From assembly GCA_020631815.1 (NCBI GenBank), contig JACKGW010000001.1, positions 310,001-374,000 on the forward strand: 64,000 nucleotides of DNA, in the 5' to 3' direction. The DNA is from Planctomycetota bacterium (lineage in GTDB: Bacteria > Planctomycetota > PLA2 > JAEUHO01). A program made the position numbers and the translations under genes. Positions 25,811-35,276 of this stretch are shown here, piece by piece (the first letter of the stretch is position 1; every line of letters starts with the position of its first letter). The notes beneath the pieces are model-generated. The model had not been told where the DNA came from. It saw nothing but the letters and a program-made list of their open reading frames with translations, and searched no databases.

Positions 25811-26071
25811 ATGAGCGAGACGAGTGGATCGGAATCTGTGCGCCCCTGCCCCGTGTGTCGTCAGGGCATGGAGCATGAGCGCGAGCACGGCGTCGAGATC
25901 GACGTCTGCGAAGAGCACGGCGTGTGGCTCGACGCAGGCGAGCTCGAGGCCATCGTGCTCAAGCTCAAGGCCCGAGCCGGACGTCAGCGTCGCCGTGCCG
26001 TGGACTCGGCGCGGCGCAGGGGCAAGGTCTCCGGCGCCTTCTGGGGCTGGTGGTCGCTGCTGGGGGAGTGA
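25811..26071 (+). CDS. zf-TFIIB zinc-ribbon protein
   Basis: An 86-residue protein with the motif CPVCRQGMEHE, then EIDVCEEHGVWLDAGELEAI. The first pair is CxxC and the second is C-x2-H, which match the zf-TFIIB (PF13453-type) zinc ribbon and its 'HGvWLDxGEle' tail. Such proteins are widespread and uncharacterised. A basic stretch (RQRRRAVDSARRRG) and a Trp-rich end follow. It is a small monocistronic gene between the kinase gene and the SDR gene. Confidence 0.85.
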   Translation: MSETSGSESVRPCPVCRQGMEHEREHGVEIDVCEEHGVWLDAGELEAIVLKLKARAGRQRRRAVDSARRRGKVSGAFWGWWSLLGE

Positions 26072-26328
26072 GGCCGCGCCCGCCTCGTCCTCGCTGCGAG
26101 GTCTGGGGAGCCGGCGGGATACGAGCCGGCTTCCGCGCCGACAGCCTTCTCGCAGCAGACCTTGGTCCGCCTCTTCCCGAACACCGCATGGTGAGCGCTG
26201 CGGCGATCGTCAGCACCGAGCACGGCCTCGGGTAAGGAGGAGGTCCTGCGATCCGCAGCTCCCCGTGGGAGGGCGGCGTCTAGCGCGTCGGCGTCTTGCG
26301 AGGTTCCCCGGCTCCCAAGGAGGACGCA

Positions 26329-27096
26329 ATGAAGCTCACCGGAAACACCATGCTGATCACCGGCGGTGGCAGCGGCATCGGGCGAGGGCTCGCGGAGGCA
26401 TTCCACGGGTTGGGCAACACCGTCATCATCGCTGGCCGCAACCGCGCCAAGCTCGAAGAGGTCACGAAGGCCAACCCCGGGATGCAGGCCGTCACGGTCG
26501 ATGTCACGGATCCCCAAGACATCGTCCGCTTGGGCAACGAGCTCCCCGCGCAGTTCCCGGCTCTTGACGTGCTCGTCAACAACGCGGGCATCATGCGCGC
26601 CGAGGATGTGACCAAGCACGATCTCGCGGACGCCGAAGCCACGGTCACGACCAACCTGCTCGGGCCCATCCGTCTGACGGCGGCCCTGCTGCCGCAGCTT
26701 CGGGCGCGTGACCGAGCCGCCGTCCTGAACGTGACGTCGGGGCTGGCGTTCGTGCCCTTGTCGGCCACGCCCACGTACAACGCGACGAAGGCGGCCCTTC
26801 ATTCCTACTCCGTCTCCTTGCGTGAGCAGCTTCGCGGTTCCGGCGTCGAGGTCATCGAGGTGATTCCGCCGTACGTGCAGACCACGCTGCTGGGAGAGGC
26901 CCAGGCCACGGACGAGAGCGCAATGCCTCTGGCGGACTACATCCGCGACACCATGGCCTTCCTCGAGGCCCACCCGGACGCCAAGGAGGTCGTGATCGAC
27001 CACGTGGCACCGCTGCGCCACGCGGAAGCCAACGGCACCTTCGACCAGATCGTCAGCATGCTCGCCGAGCGGAGCCACGAGCTGCTGGGCGGGTAG
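26329..27096 (+). CDS. Short-chain dehydrogenase/reductase (SDR), DltE-like
   Basis: A 255-residue classical SDR. The NAD(P)-binding motif TGGGSGIGRGLAEAF starts at about residue 11. NNAGI lies near 84, and the catalytic Ser is in LNVTSGLAFVP near 136. The YxxxK motif is YNATKAALHSYS near 150, and IPPYVQT follows. The overall pattern is close to the DltE/YvaG group of SDRs whose substrates are unknown. A strong AAGGAGG ribosome binding site lies 5 bases upstream of the ATG. It is convergent with the DUF4143 ATPase gene. Confidence 0.92.
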   Translation: MKLTGNTMLITGGGSGIGRGLAEAFHGLGNTVIIAGRNRAKLEEVTKANPGMQAVTVDVTDPQDIVRLGNELPAQFPALDVLVNNAGIMRAEDVTKHDLADAEATVTTNLLGPIRLTAALLPQLRARDRAAVLNVTSGLAFVPLSATPTYNATKAALHSYSVSLREQLRGSGVEVIEVIPPYVQTTLLGEAQATDESAMPLADYIRDTMAFLEAHPDAKEVVIDHVAPLRHAEANGTFDQIVSMLAERSHELLGG

Positions 27097-27118
27097 GGCC
27101 GAGCATCCAGAACAGCCG

Positions 27119-28297
27119 TCAATCGGCGCCGAGCTCCGGGATCCCCCTCGAGAATTCCTCTGCGGTCACGAAGACCGCCTCGCCCGAGCGAGGATTGGCT
27201 TCATGGAACGCGTCAAGGGCCTTGTGGTGTCGCTCCGCGGGCTGGTCCCAGGTCACCTGGATGGGGATGGGAACGCCGTCACGCAACACGACGAAGTCCA
27301 CCTCACCGCGATCTCGCCAATAGAACACGTCGTCAAAGCGCTGGCGCAGCAGGACGTAGGTCGCGCACTCGAGCTGCTTGCCTCGATCGCGCGCGCCCTG
27401 CGTGACGGCCACGCGGCGGAGTCCCGGGTCCACGGGATAGTACTTGCGGTTGCGAACGGAGCGCTTGCGCTCGGACCACGCGAAGTAGGGGCACCCGAAC
27501 GCCAAGTAGGCGTCCTCGATGGCCGCGACGTAGAGGGCTGCCGTGTCGGGAGCCACGCCGAGGGCTGCCGCCATCCTGCGGATGCTCAGCTCGGAGCCTG
27601 CCGACTCGAAGAGCATCTGGGTCAGCTGCCGAAGGGGGGCCGTCGAGCGGGCGGCCACGCGCTCGCGCACGTCGCGCTCCACGATGTCGTTGAAGTAGCT
27701 TCGGCGCAGGGCGTCTCCGTCTGCGGATCCGAGCGCTGCGGGGAATCCCCCTGCGTCCAGGTAGTCGTCCACGCTCAGGGCCGGTACCGCGAGTCGAGCC
27801 TCCTCCAGGGAGAACGGGAACAGCTCGATGCGCAGGTGGCGCCCCGTAAGGCTGCTTCCCAGCTCGCCCGCCAGCAGGTGGGCATTCGATCCCGTCACCA
27901 CGAATCGACGCTGCGTCGGTCGATCGAGCTGGACGCGCAGCCATCGCTGCCAACCCTCGACACGCTGGATCTCGTCAAGGAAGTAGACGCAGTCGTTGGT
28001 GCCGCAGTGCGCCTCGAACGCCGCGACGAGCTCCTGCAAGACCTCGGGTCCGAGGGATCCGGCGAGCCGGGGATCCTCGAAGTTGATGAACAGACAGCGC
28101 GCTCGGTCGAGGCCGTAGCGCTCGATGAGCTGCCCGAGCAGCGTGGACTTCCCACACCTCCGGACGCCCTGGACGACAAGCGCGACGTCCGGTCGCAGGG
28201 CGTGGGGAAGCCCGATCCGACGCGGGATCGAGGGTGGGGGCGGGGCCTCCCAGAAGCTCCACGTAGCGGCTACGGACAGCAGGCCCTCCGGGCTCAT
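27119..28297 (-). CDS. AAA ATPase of the DUF4143 family, copy 1
   Basis: A 392-residue P-loop ATPase of the AAA_14/DUF4143 type. Walker A is GVRRCGKST (44-52), Walker B is VYFLDEIQRV (about 102-111), and the sensor region is RRFVVTGSNAHLLAGELGSS followed by LTGRHLRIELFPFSLEEA. The C-terminal DUF4143 domain has a winged-helix-like part (SIRRMAAALGVAPDTAALYV) and a PD-(D/E)XK-like end (FYWRDRGEVDFVVLRDGVP). These proteins are common and mobile, and their biological role is unclear. Upstream is an AT-rich island with a direct repeat. A second, distantly related copy lies at 37387-38541. Confidence 0.9.
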   Translation of the reverse strand: MSPEGLLSVAATWSFWEAPPPPSIPRRIGLPHALRPDVALVVQGVRRCGKSTLLGQLIERYGLDRARCLFINFEDPRLAGSLGPEVLQELVAAFEAHCGTNDCVYFLDEIQRVEGWQRWLRVQLDRPTQRRFVVTGSNAHLLAGELGSSLTGRHLRIELFPFSLEEARLAVPALSVDDYLDAGGFPAALGSADGDALRRSYFNDIVERDVRERVAARSTAPLRQLTQMLFESAGSELSIRRMAAALGVAPDTAALYVAAIEDAYLAFGCPYFAWSERKRSVRNRKYYPVDPGLRRVAVTQGARDRGKQLECATYVLLRQRFDDVFYWRDRGEVDFVVLRDGVPIPIQVTWDQPAERHHKALDAFHEANPRSGEAVFVTAEEFSRGIPELGAD

Positions 28298-28303
28298 GCG
28301 TCA

Positions 28304-28345
28304 AGTTTACTCGACAGTATCCACTCTGACTAGTTTGATCGACAG
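28304..28345 (-). promoter_or_regulatory. Operator-like direct repeat upstream of the DUF4143 gene
   Basis: AGTTTACTCGACAG (28304-28317) and AGTTTGATCGACAG (28332-28345) form a 12/14 direct repeat spaced 28 bases apart. They lie directly upstream of the DUF4143 start (28297) in a locally AT-rich pocket. The position suits a promoter/operator; the binding factor is unknown. Confidence 0.4.
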
Positions 28346-28415
28346 TCGTGCGAGTGCCCCTTGAGAGGCCTGATTTCCGGTCTCGGGAAGGGGTCGTGCA
28401 TGATGGGGGCCCACG

Positions 28416-30239
28416 ATGCACCCCGCCGGACTCGCTCGCTGGCTGCCCCTGCTCCTGTTCCTGACGACGTGCGGGGGAGGTGGGGGCTCCGTTGGGCCCG
28501 AGGGGCCGCTCTTGGCCGTGACGGGCGTCGGTTCGTTCGGTGACGTCGTGGTCGGCGACCTGTCGCCCACGACAACGTGGACGATCGCCAACGAGGGCGA
28601 CCAGGACCTGATCGTCGACGATGTGCGACTTGCGGGGAGTGAGGCGCCCAGCTTCACGATGGCCGCGGGCACGTGGCCGCAGGTGCTCGGGCCAGGCTCC
28701 ATGCTGCAGTGCGAGCTCGGGTTCGCGCCCATGACCGAAGGGCCCGTGGCCGCCGACGTCGAGGTCATCAGCAACGACGGCGGCGTTGCAGGCACGTCGA
28801 GGCGCATCCTCGTCCAGGGGGTCGGTGTGCCCCCGCCGCCCATCCACTTCGTGGATGCCACGCTCGAGGCGGGCCTCATGGCCGCGCACGCGGGCGGGGC
28901 CCGCTCCGGTCAGGCGTTTGCCGACGTCAACGGTGATGGCTGGCTGGACCTGTACGTCACAGACAGCGACGGGCCCGACACGCTGTACATCAACCAGGGG
29001 GACGGCACGTTCCTGCCCGGCCCGCAGGTGTTCGACACGCCCAACACCAGCGCCGCGGTCTTCGCCGACTACGACAACGACGGCGACCCCGATCTCTACG
29101 TCGCCGACGTCGGCCAAGACCATCTCTACCGCAACGATGGCGGCGTGCTGGTGGACGTGGCGCTGCAGGCCGGGCTCGGCGAGGTCAACGTGGCAGACGG
29201 GCGTGCTGCCGCGTTTGGCGACTACGACGGCGACGGCGATCTCGACCTGTATGTGGCCAACCACAGCGGGTTCTGGCCCGACGTCTTCTATCGCAACGAG
29301 GGCGATGGCACGTTCGCCGACGTCACGACCTTGCTGACGCCCACGCCGCTCGGGCTCTGCTTCGCCGTCAGCTTCGTCGACTACGACGACGACGGCGACC
29401 TCGACATCTACGTCACCAACGACCGCCTGGGGATCGGCGACGCGCGCCCCTGGTTCCGGCGCAACCTGCTCTACCGCAACGACGGCTCCGGTCCTGGCGG
29501 GTGGGTGTTCACCGAGGTGGCCGAGTCGGTGGGCGCCGACTTGTGGATCGATGCCATGGGGCTGGCCATCGCCGACTACGACCTGGACGGTGATCTGGAC
29601 ATGGCCCTGTCGGACACCGAAGACCAGGCCCTGCTCCGCAACGAAGGCGATGGCACGTTCGTCGAGGTTGCGGATGCGAGCGGCGTCCAGCGCCCCGGCA
29701 TCTTCTGGGGAACCGTCTTCGCCGACTTCGATCTCGACGGCTGGCCGGACCTCTACATGGCGACCAACACCGAGGGCAACGGCTGCTGGCGCAACCTCGG
29801 CGCGGGCATGTTCGAAGATGTGTCGGAGGCCAGTGGCGCCGCAGATTCGCGGGCCTCCTACGGGGTCGCCTACGCTGACTACGACCGCGATGGGGACGTC
29901 GACTTGGTCGTCTGCAACGGAGGCACGGGCTATCGCCTGTACCGCAACACGGCAAACCCGGATACGCGCTGGGTGGGTGTGCGACTCGTTGGCAGTGGCC
30001 CCGTCAACGCGAGCGCGATCGGGGCTCGCGTCACGCTCGAGCTGAGTGATGGCCGCTCGATCCTCCACGAGATCAAGAGCGGCTCCAGCATGGGCTCGGG
30101 CAACGACCTGGGTCTGCGCTTTGGCCTGGGCGATGCCGAGCCGGTGCGCCTTCGCGTCCGCTGGCCCGACGGTCTCCTGGAAGAGACCACCACGGTGCCG
30201 AAGGGCACCGAGATCGTCTGGGCGTATCCCACTCCCTAG
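28416..30239 (+). CDS. CRTAC1-like lipoprotein: FG-GAP/VCBS repeats with ASPIC/UnbV domain
   Basis: A 607-residue surface or periplasmic lipoprotein. The signal peptide ends LFLTTCGGGGG. Residues about 30-140 form a 'choice-of-anchor D'-like beta domain (VTGVGSFGDVVVGDLSPTTT). Next come at least six FG-GAP/VCBS calcium-binding repeats with DxDxDGDxDL loops (FADVNGDGWLDLYV, DYDNDGDPDLYVADV, DYDGDGDLDLYVANH). The end is an ASPIC/UnbV domain: ASAIGARVTLELSDGR, then GLGDAEPVRLRVRWPDGL. These repeats usually form an integrin-like propeller that binds ligands at the cell surface. It converges with the next gene; their stop codons overlap. Confidence 0.92.
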   Translation: MHPAGLARWLPLLLFLTTCGGGGGSVGPEGPLLAVTGVGSFGDVVVGDLSPTTTWTIANEGDQDLIVDDVRLAGSEAPSFTMAAGTWPQVLGPGSMLQCELGFAPMTEGPVAADVEVISNDGGVAGTSRRILVQGVGVPPPPIHFVDATLEAGLMAAHAGGARSGQAFADVNGDGWLDLYVTDSDGPDTLYINQGDGTFLPGPQVFDTPNTSAAVFADYDNDGDPDLYVADVGQDHLYRNDGGVLVDVALQAGLGEVNVADGRAAAFGDYDGDGDLDLYVANHSGFWPDVFYRNEGDGTFADVTTLLTPTPLGLCFAVSFVDYDDDGDLDIYVTNDRLGIGDARPWFRRNLLYRNDGSGPGGWVFTEVAESVGADLWIDAMGLAIADYDLDGDLDMALSDTEDQALLRNEGDGTFVEVADASGVQRPGIFWGTVFADFDLDGWPDLYMATNTEGNGCWRNLGAGMFEDVSEASGAADSRASYGVAYADYDRDGDVDLVVCNGGTGYRLYRNTANPDTRWVGVRLVGSGPVNASAIGARVTLELSDGRSILHEIKSGSSMGSGNDLGLRFGLGDAEPVRLRVRWPDGLLEETTTVPKGTEIVWAYPTP

Positions 30240-33200
30240 CGAACGCGCTTGGGGTGCAGGTCGATGGGCTCCTCCTTCTCGCTCGTCGCGCTGGCACGGA
30301 AGGGGTCCATCTCGTCCTTCCCGTCGAAGGCTCCCTCGTCCCACGTTTCGAACCAAACCTCGTAGGTGCCTGGCGGCGCGCCCTTCAGCTCGAACTGCCC
30401 CTGCTCGTTCATCGCGAGGGGAAGCGGATGAGGCAGCGGACCCTTCGCCCGTAGCTCGTAGCGATCGGGCATCCGTTGGAGCCCGTGGACTCGCCCGCGG
30501 AGCGTGCGCCCGGGCTTGTCGAGGTGGATCTCGACGGGCGAGTCGCTCGCCTTGAGTCCTTCCACGAGCCCGTAGGCGTCGCTGTCGTCTCGACGCACGT
30601 AGACGGTGAAGTGGATGTCTGGATCCACGTTGACCGCGAACGCTCCGCCCTCCGCCAGGGGTCGATACAGCCACCAGCCGCGCTTGGGATCGTGGAAGCT
30701 GACCAAGCCGTCGGCCGACGACTCGCCCGCGACGCGCCCGTGGAGGACGGCAGCCCGACGCAGGGACACCTCGATCTCACCCCGGGGCACGCGCACCTCG
30801 AAGGGCTCGACATCCAAGTACGGAGCATCGAGCCCCTCCCACGTCAGCTCGACGCGGTATCGACCGTAGGGAACGTGGGCAAAGCGGAATCGCGTCGTCG
30901 CGCGCTTCCAACGATGTGCGTCATCGGACGAGTGCTTCTCGCCCTCGTGGTCCTCCAAGCCGATCAGCTTGACCTGGGCCACCGCACCTTCGAGGAAGCC
31001 ACCCGCGGGATCGACCAGGCGAACCACGAGGTCCTGCTCCTGGGACGGGTTCCGCTTGCGGAGCGGGACCTCGAGTCGGGCATGCGGTTGCTCCGGGCTG
31101 ACGTCCACGCTCTCGAAACCGAGCTCGCCCAGATAGCCCTCCACGGTGTCCGTGAAGCGCCCCGCTGGGGTCACGGTCCACGACTGGCGGCGCAGGGCCT
31201 CGAACACGGCCCGGCCCGCCTCGTTCGTTCGCGCAGCACGTGAGTCGACGCTTTGAAGCTCCAGCAGGATGCCGGGCACGGGCATGCCATCCCGGTCCAT
31301 GACGTCGATGGTGGCCGTGAAGCTCTCTGCCGCCGTCATGCGAGGCACCACGATGCGCAGCGGACCGTCCGCGAAACGGATGTAGCGAGGCCGGCTTCTC
31401 TCGCGAAAGCCGGCGGGCGCGGTGACCGCCAGATCAACGCCCTCGTCGAGCGGCGGGCGGCCCACGACCGTGAAGGTCCCGTCCGCGCCGGAACGGGTGA
31501 TGCCGCTCATGCCATCGCCCTTGACGCGCCACAGCGTTGCGCCGGGCACCGGCGTACCGTCGTCCGCCACGACGATGCCTGCGAGCGCGGGCACGGGGGC
31601 CTCAGGTTCCTCGAGGATCGTCGGTCGAAGCGTGACGGTCTCGTTCGCCTTGAACGGCACGGGCGTGTGGTCGTGGCGTACCTCCGCGCCCCTCGCACTG
31701 ACCAGCCCTCCGATGACGTCGAGCAGGAAGTCCGATGCCGGTCCTGGGAGCAGCTCGAGGCGGAAACACCCGCCGCCTCCGTGCACTTGGTGCTCCCGGC
31801 CGCCGCCTTCGCGATGAAGGGCAATCTCACCGCCGAGGAGCGGGTTGCCGTCCGTGTCGAGGAGGCGACCTTGGACAAGCTGCACGGAGGCAGGGTCGAA
31901 GCGCAGCTCGAGCGACTCGTCGGGCGCCGTGACGTCGGCTCGCAGCTCCCGCCGCCCCGACAGGATGCGGTACAGCCCCGGGCGAGCGACTCGCAGCTCG
32001 AAACGACCGTCGTCGTCGGTGACGGTCTTGCCGCGAGGGACCCAGCGTCCCGATCCTTCCCATCGTCGCGAGTCGGCGTCCATGGGCTTTGCGTCCAGCC
32101 AGACGCCGGCCCATCCCTGGCCATCGGGCCGGAGCAGGCGGCCACGAATCCGTGTGTCGCTGTCGCTCGGCTCGAAGGCGAGATCCAGGCGCGTGACCTC
32201 GCCCGCCTTCACCACGACGGTCACCGGCTCGCCGACGGACGTTCCCGAGGGCGCGCGAAGCGAGACCTGCCACTCCCCCGGCGGCACCGCCCAGATGCGG
32301 TAGTCGCCGCTCTCCGTCGTGAGCCCTTCCTTGCCGCTCTCTCCCGCGACAACGCTCACGCCCGGCGCGGGCTCGCCGCCGGAGAGGACACGCCCCCGGA
32401 TGCTCCCCACGTCAGGCAGGACGAGGCGGACCAGCGCCGTGCGCGCGGCGGCTTCCTCACGCGCGACCTCCTGGGATGCGGTGGAGGCGCCGCGCTTGCT
32501 GGCCCAAACGCCAAATGACGTGAAGTCGGTTTGGATCGACTCGATGACGTAGCGCCCGTCCGCATCCGTGGGGCCGGTGTGGACCACTCCGGAGCTTCGC
32601 TCTTGCTTGACGTTGTAGCTGACACTCGCGCCCGAGACGGGCTGGCCGTCAGCTGCGACGACCTGCACCTCGACACGGCCGCCTGCGGCGACCTCCGGCA
32701 TGCGTCCGAGCGGTGTGCGGGTCACGACACCCGTCAGGAGTGTCGGCTCCAGCTCGAGCTTGGCGTTGGTTGCAGGCGACGTGATGCCGACCTTGCACGT
32801 TCCGGGCAGCAGGTTGTCGATGCGCCAGCGTCCGTCTTCGTCCGTCCATGTCGCGGCGGGCGACCAGAACGACATGCCGCCGCCGTGCTGGTTGGGAAAC
32901 ACGCTGGCGCCGGCGACGGGCGCCCCCCGGGCGTCCACGACGCGTCCGACGACCGACGCTCCGGGAACCAGCTGGACGTGGACGTCCACGTCGTCATCCG
33001 GGCGCAGCGGTGCGTGCTCCAGCACGAGACGCGGCGCGACGTGATCGGCGGGATCGATGAACAGCTCGTCGATCGTGCCTACCGGAACGCGTTCGAACGC
33101 AAACGTGCCATCTGCGGCGACGTGTCCGAAGAGACACCACTGCGCTTGATCCGGCGACGCCAGGTACGCGGTCACGCTCAACGCCACCTCGGCTCTCGGG

Positions 33201-34096
33201 ACGGCCTCCCCATCCGGGCCCACGAGACGCCCCCGGACGGTCGTGGTCGGGACCTCGGGTAGGTGCACCTCGGCGGCTCCGCCACCCAGCCGATACACCG
33301 GCAGGTTGCAGATCAGCCCGTAGCCGGGAAGGAAGATGTCGGCCTGGAGGCGCCCGCCACGCAGCGCGGGGGTCACACCTGCGCCGGTCTCGTCGAGCGG
33401 CACCACACAGGATGCATGGCGCATCGTGACCAAGGCGCCCATCCCTTCGGCAAGGCGCGGCCAGCGGAGGATCGCGCAGGCCGTTCCAGCGTGCGGCGGA
33501 AGCCCGACGACCTGCAGCGTCAGGGGGCCGTCGGATGCCACCAGGCGAATGACCTTGCGGCGCGGCCATCGGGTCGCGTCGAAGAGCGCCTCGGCGCCGA
33601 ACCCTTCGTGGGGCGGAACCTCGACGTACACGCGACGGCTCGCCGGCACGTTCTCGAACCGCAGCTGTCCCGCCGCGTCGGAAACGGTGCTGATGGGCGG
33701 CTCGTCGGTGGGGAGCACGCCCGAGGCCTGCAGTGCCGCCATGCGCGGCCAGTACGCTCCGCCCTCGAGTGTCCCGGGCAGCAACCAGAGGCGTGCCGGT
33801 GCGCCTGCCACCGGGTCGCCCTCGGTGTCTTCCAGCGAGAACTCGAGCGTGGTGGGCGGGCCCGCGACCGGGGCATCCAGGGGCGGTGTGGAGTCGGGCG
33901 CTTCCGGCTGTGCGGGCGGCTCGGCTGCCGGACCGCGGCCGGCGATCTCGCGCAGCTGACGCGCGACGTCAGGCCCCTGCTCGAAGCGATAGCCATCGTC
34001 CCGCTGCGACTCGTCCCTCGACAGCCACCACCACGTCCCGGCCCCCAGCAGGAGCAGCAGGCTCAGGGCGATCCAGGCCACGTGCTTTGCGCGCAT
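30236..34096 (-). CDS. Large membrane-anchored protein with carboxypeptidase-regulatory-like repeats
   Basis: A 1286-residue protein with an N-terminal membrane anchor (HVAWIALSLLLLLGAGTWWW, about residues 5-24), a Pro-rich linker and then many Ig-like beta domains of the carboxypeptidase-regulatory-like (CarboxypepD_reg) type. Repeated motifs include GRVVDARGAPVAGASVFPNQ, IRGRVLSGGEPAPGVSVVAG, GIVVADDGTPVPGATLWRVK and VVRLVDPAGGFLEGAVAQV. No catalytic domain is visible. Such multidomain proteins are abundant in planctomycetes and are probably envelope-exposed scaffold or binding proteins. The 3' end overlaps the convergent CRTAC1-like gene by four bases. Confidence 0.85.
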   Translation of the reverse strand: MRAKHVAWIALSLLLLLGAGTWWWLSRDESQRDDGYRFEQGPDVARQLREIAGRGPAAEPPAQPEAPDSTPPLDAPVAGPPTTLEFSLEDTEGDPVAGAPARLWLLPGTLEGGAYWPRMAALQASGVLPTDEPPISTVSDAAGQLRFENVPASRRVYVEVPPHEGFGAEALFDATRWPRRKVIRLVASDGPLTLQVVGLPPHAGTACAILRWPRLAEGMGALVTMRHASCVVPLDETGAGVTPALRGGRLQADIFLPGYGLICNLPVYRLGGGAAEVHLPEVPTTTVRGRLVGPDGEAVPRAEVALSVTAYLASPDQAQWCLFGHVAADGTFAFERVPVGTIDELFIDPADHVAPRLVLEHAPLRPDDDVDVHVQLVPGASVVGRVVDARGAPVAGASVFPNQHGGGMSFWSPAATWTDEDGRWRIDNLLPGTCKVGITSPATNAKLELEPTLLTGVVTRTPLGRMPEVAAGGRVEVQVVAADGQPVSGASVSYNVKQERSSGVVHTGPTDADGRYVIESIQTDFTSFGVWASKRGASTASQEVAREEAAARTALVRLVLPDVGSIRGRVLSGGEPAPGVSVVAGESGKEGLTTESGDYRIWAVPPGEWQVSLRAPSGTSVGEPVTVVVKAGEVTRLDLAFEPSDSDTRIRGRLLRPDGQGWAGVWLDAKPMDADSRRWEGSGRWVPRGKTVTDDDGRFELRVARPGLYRILSGRRELRADVTAPDESLELRFDPASVQLVQGRLLDTDGNPLLGGEIALHREGGGREHQVHGGGGCFRLELLPGPASDFLLDVIGGLVSARGAEVRHDHTPVPFKANETVTLRPTILEEPEAPVPALAGIVVADDGTPVPGATLWRVKGDGMSGITRSGADGTFTVVGRPPLDEGVDLAVTAPAGFRERSRPRYIRFADGPLRIVVPRMTAAESFTATIDVMDRDGMPVPGILLELQSVDSRAARTNEAGRAVFEALRRQSWTVTPAGRFTDTVEGYLGELGFESVDVSPEQPHARLEVPLRKRNPSQEQDLVVRLVDPAGGFLEGAVAQVKLIGLEDHEGEKHSSDDAHRWKRATTRFRFAHVPYGRYRVELTWEGLDAPYLDVEPFEVRVPRGEIEVSLRRAAVLHGRVAGESSADGLVSFHDPKRGWWLYRPLAEGGAFAVNVDPDIHFTVYVRRDDSDAYGLVEGLKASDSPVEIHLDKPGRTLRGRVHGLQRMPDRYELRAKGPLPHPLPLAMNEQGQFELKGAPPGTYEVWFETWDEGAFDGKDEMDPFRASATSEKEEPIDLHPKRVR

Positions 34097-34163
34097 TCCC
34101 TTCCTCCGCCCGACACGCTAGCAGTTCGCGCGAGCCGCCGACAGGGGCACGGGGCTCGCCTTC

Positions 34164-35276
34164 CTACTCCGTGTACTTGCGGAAGCGGATCGCGACCACG
34201 AGGCTCAGGAAGAGGCCGATGCCGGCGAGCGGCAGGATGTGCTGCATCAGCTCGGGGCCGGAGGCGCCACGCACCACCAGGCCGCGCAGGATCTCGATGA
34301 AGTAGGTCGCGGGAATGGCGTAGGTGAGCTCGTGGATGCCGGGCGGCATGGTGGCCCGCGGAAACATGAACCCGGAGAGCAGGACCGACGGCAAGAGCAC
34401 CAACATCGTCAGCAGCATCGCCTGCAGCTGGGTGCGCGCGATGGTCGAGATCAGCATGCCGAGCGCGAGGCTGGTGAAGAGGAAGAGCAGCGTGACCCAG
34501 GCCAAGAGGGTCAGGCTGCCCGCGATCGGCACGTCAAAGACGTGCACCATGGCCAGCATCACCAAGACGGTCTCGCCGGCGCCGATCAACACGGCCGGCA
34601 GGATCTTGCCCAGCGTCACGGCCAAGCCGGAGACCGGCGTGACCATGAGCTGCTCGAGCGTCCCGCGCTCGCGCTCGCGCACGATCGAGAACGCCGTCAG
34701 CACCATGGTCACCAGCTGCAAGATGATCCCGGCCAAGCCCGGCACGAAGAAGCGGTCGCTGCTGCCGTCGGGGTTGTAGAGGTAGCGAGGTCGGATGTCG
34801 TAGGCCAGCGGCAGCCCGCCGGAGGCGACCGCGCGTCGTCGTGTCTCGGCAAGGCCCAGCCCCACGGCGGCGGCCTGCGCTTGTTGCGCCAAGTTGGCGT
34901 CCGAGCCGTCGATGAGCACCTGCACCGGCGCGGGCTGTCCGTCCAAGCGGCGCTGGTCGAGGTCGTGGGGGATGACGACGGCGACGCGCGCGTCGCCGCG
35001 GCGAAGCTGCTCGAGCGCCTCGTCGCGTCCCGAGACCTCGCCCGCAAAGCGGAACGTCCCCGTGGCTTCGAGGCGCCGGGCCAGCTCGCGGCTGGTTTGC
35101 GTGCGGGCTTGGTCCACGACGACCGTCGGGATGTCGCGGATCTCCGTGTCGATCGCGTAGCCGAAGATCATCAGCTGTACGGCCGGGATCAGCAGCGCCA
35201 AGACGAGTGTCGCCGGGTCGCGCCGGACCTGGCGCAGCTCCTTGTAGACGACGGCGCCGAGGCCCCTAGCGAGCAT
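34164..35276 (-). CDS. ABC-2 type transporter permease
   Basis: A 370-residue membrane component of an ABC exporter, similar to the YhhJ/YbhR-type ABC-2 permeases. One membrane segment near the N-terminus (TLVLALLIPAVQLMIFGYAI) is followed by a large periplasmic domain. Five further segments form the ABC-2 core (IILQLVTMVLTAFSIVRERE, the RERERGTLEQLMVTPV loop, SLTLLAWVTLLFLFTSLALG, LTMLVLLPSVLLSGFMFPRA, and the C-terminal helix). 'RERErGTLEqLmvtPv' is the family hallmark. The ATG at 35276 has GTGAGG upstream; the GTG at 35288 is an alternative. It overlaps the ATPase gene and completes the HlyD-ATPase-permease operon. Confidence 0.92.
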   Translation of the reverse strand: MLARGLGAVVYKELRQVRRDPATLVLALLIPAVQLMIFGYAIDTEIRDIPTVVVDQARTQTSRELARRLEATGTFRFAGEVSGRDEALEQLRRGDARVAVVIPHDLDQRRLDGQPAPVQVLIDGSDANLAQQAQAAAVGLGLAETRRRAVASGGLPLAYDIRPRYLYNPDGSSDRFFVPGLAGIILQLVTMVLTAFSIVRERERGTLEQLMVTPVSGLAVTLGKILPAVLIGAGETVLVMLAMVHVFDVPIAGSLTLLAWVTLLFLFTSLALGMLISTIARTQLQAMLLTMLVLLPSVLLSGFMFPRATMPPGIHELTYAIPATYFIEILRGLVVRGASGPELMQHILPLAGIGLFLSLVVAIRFRKYTE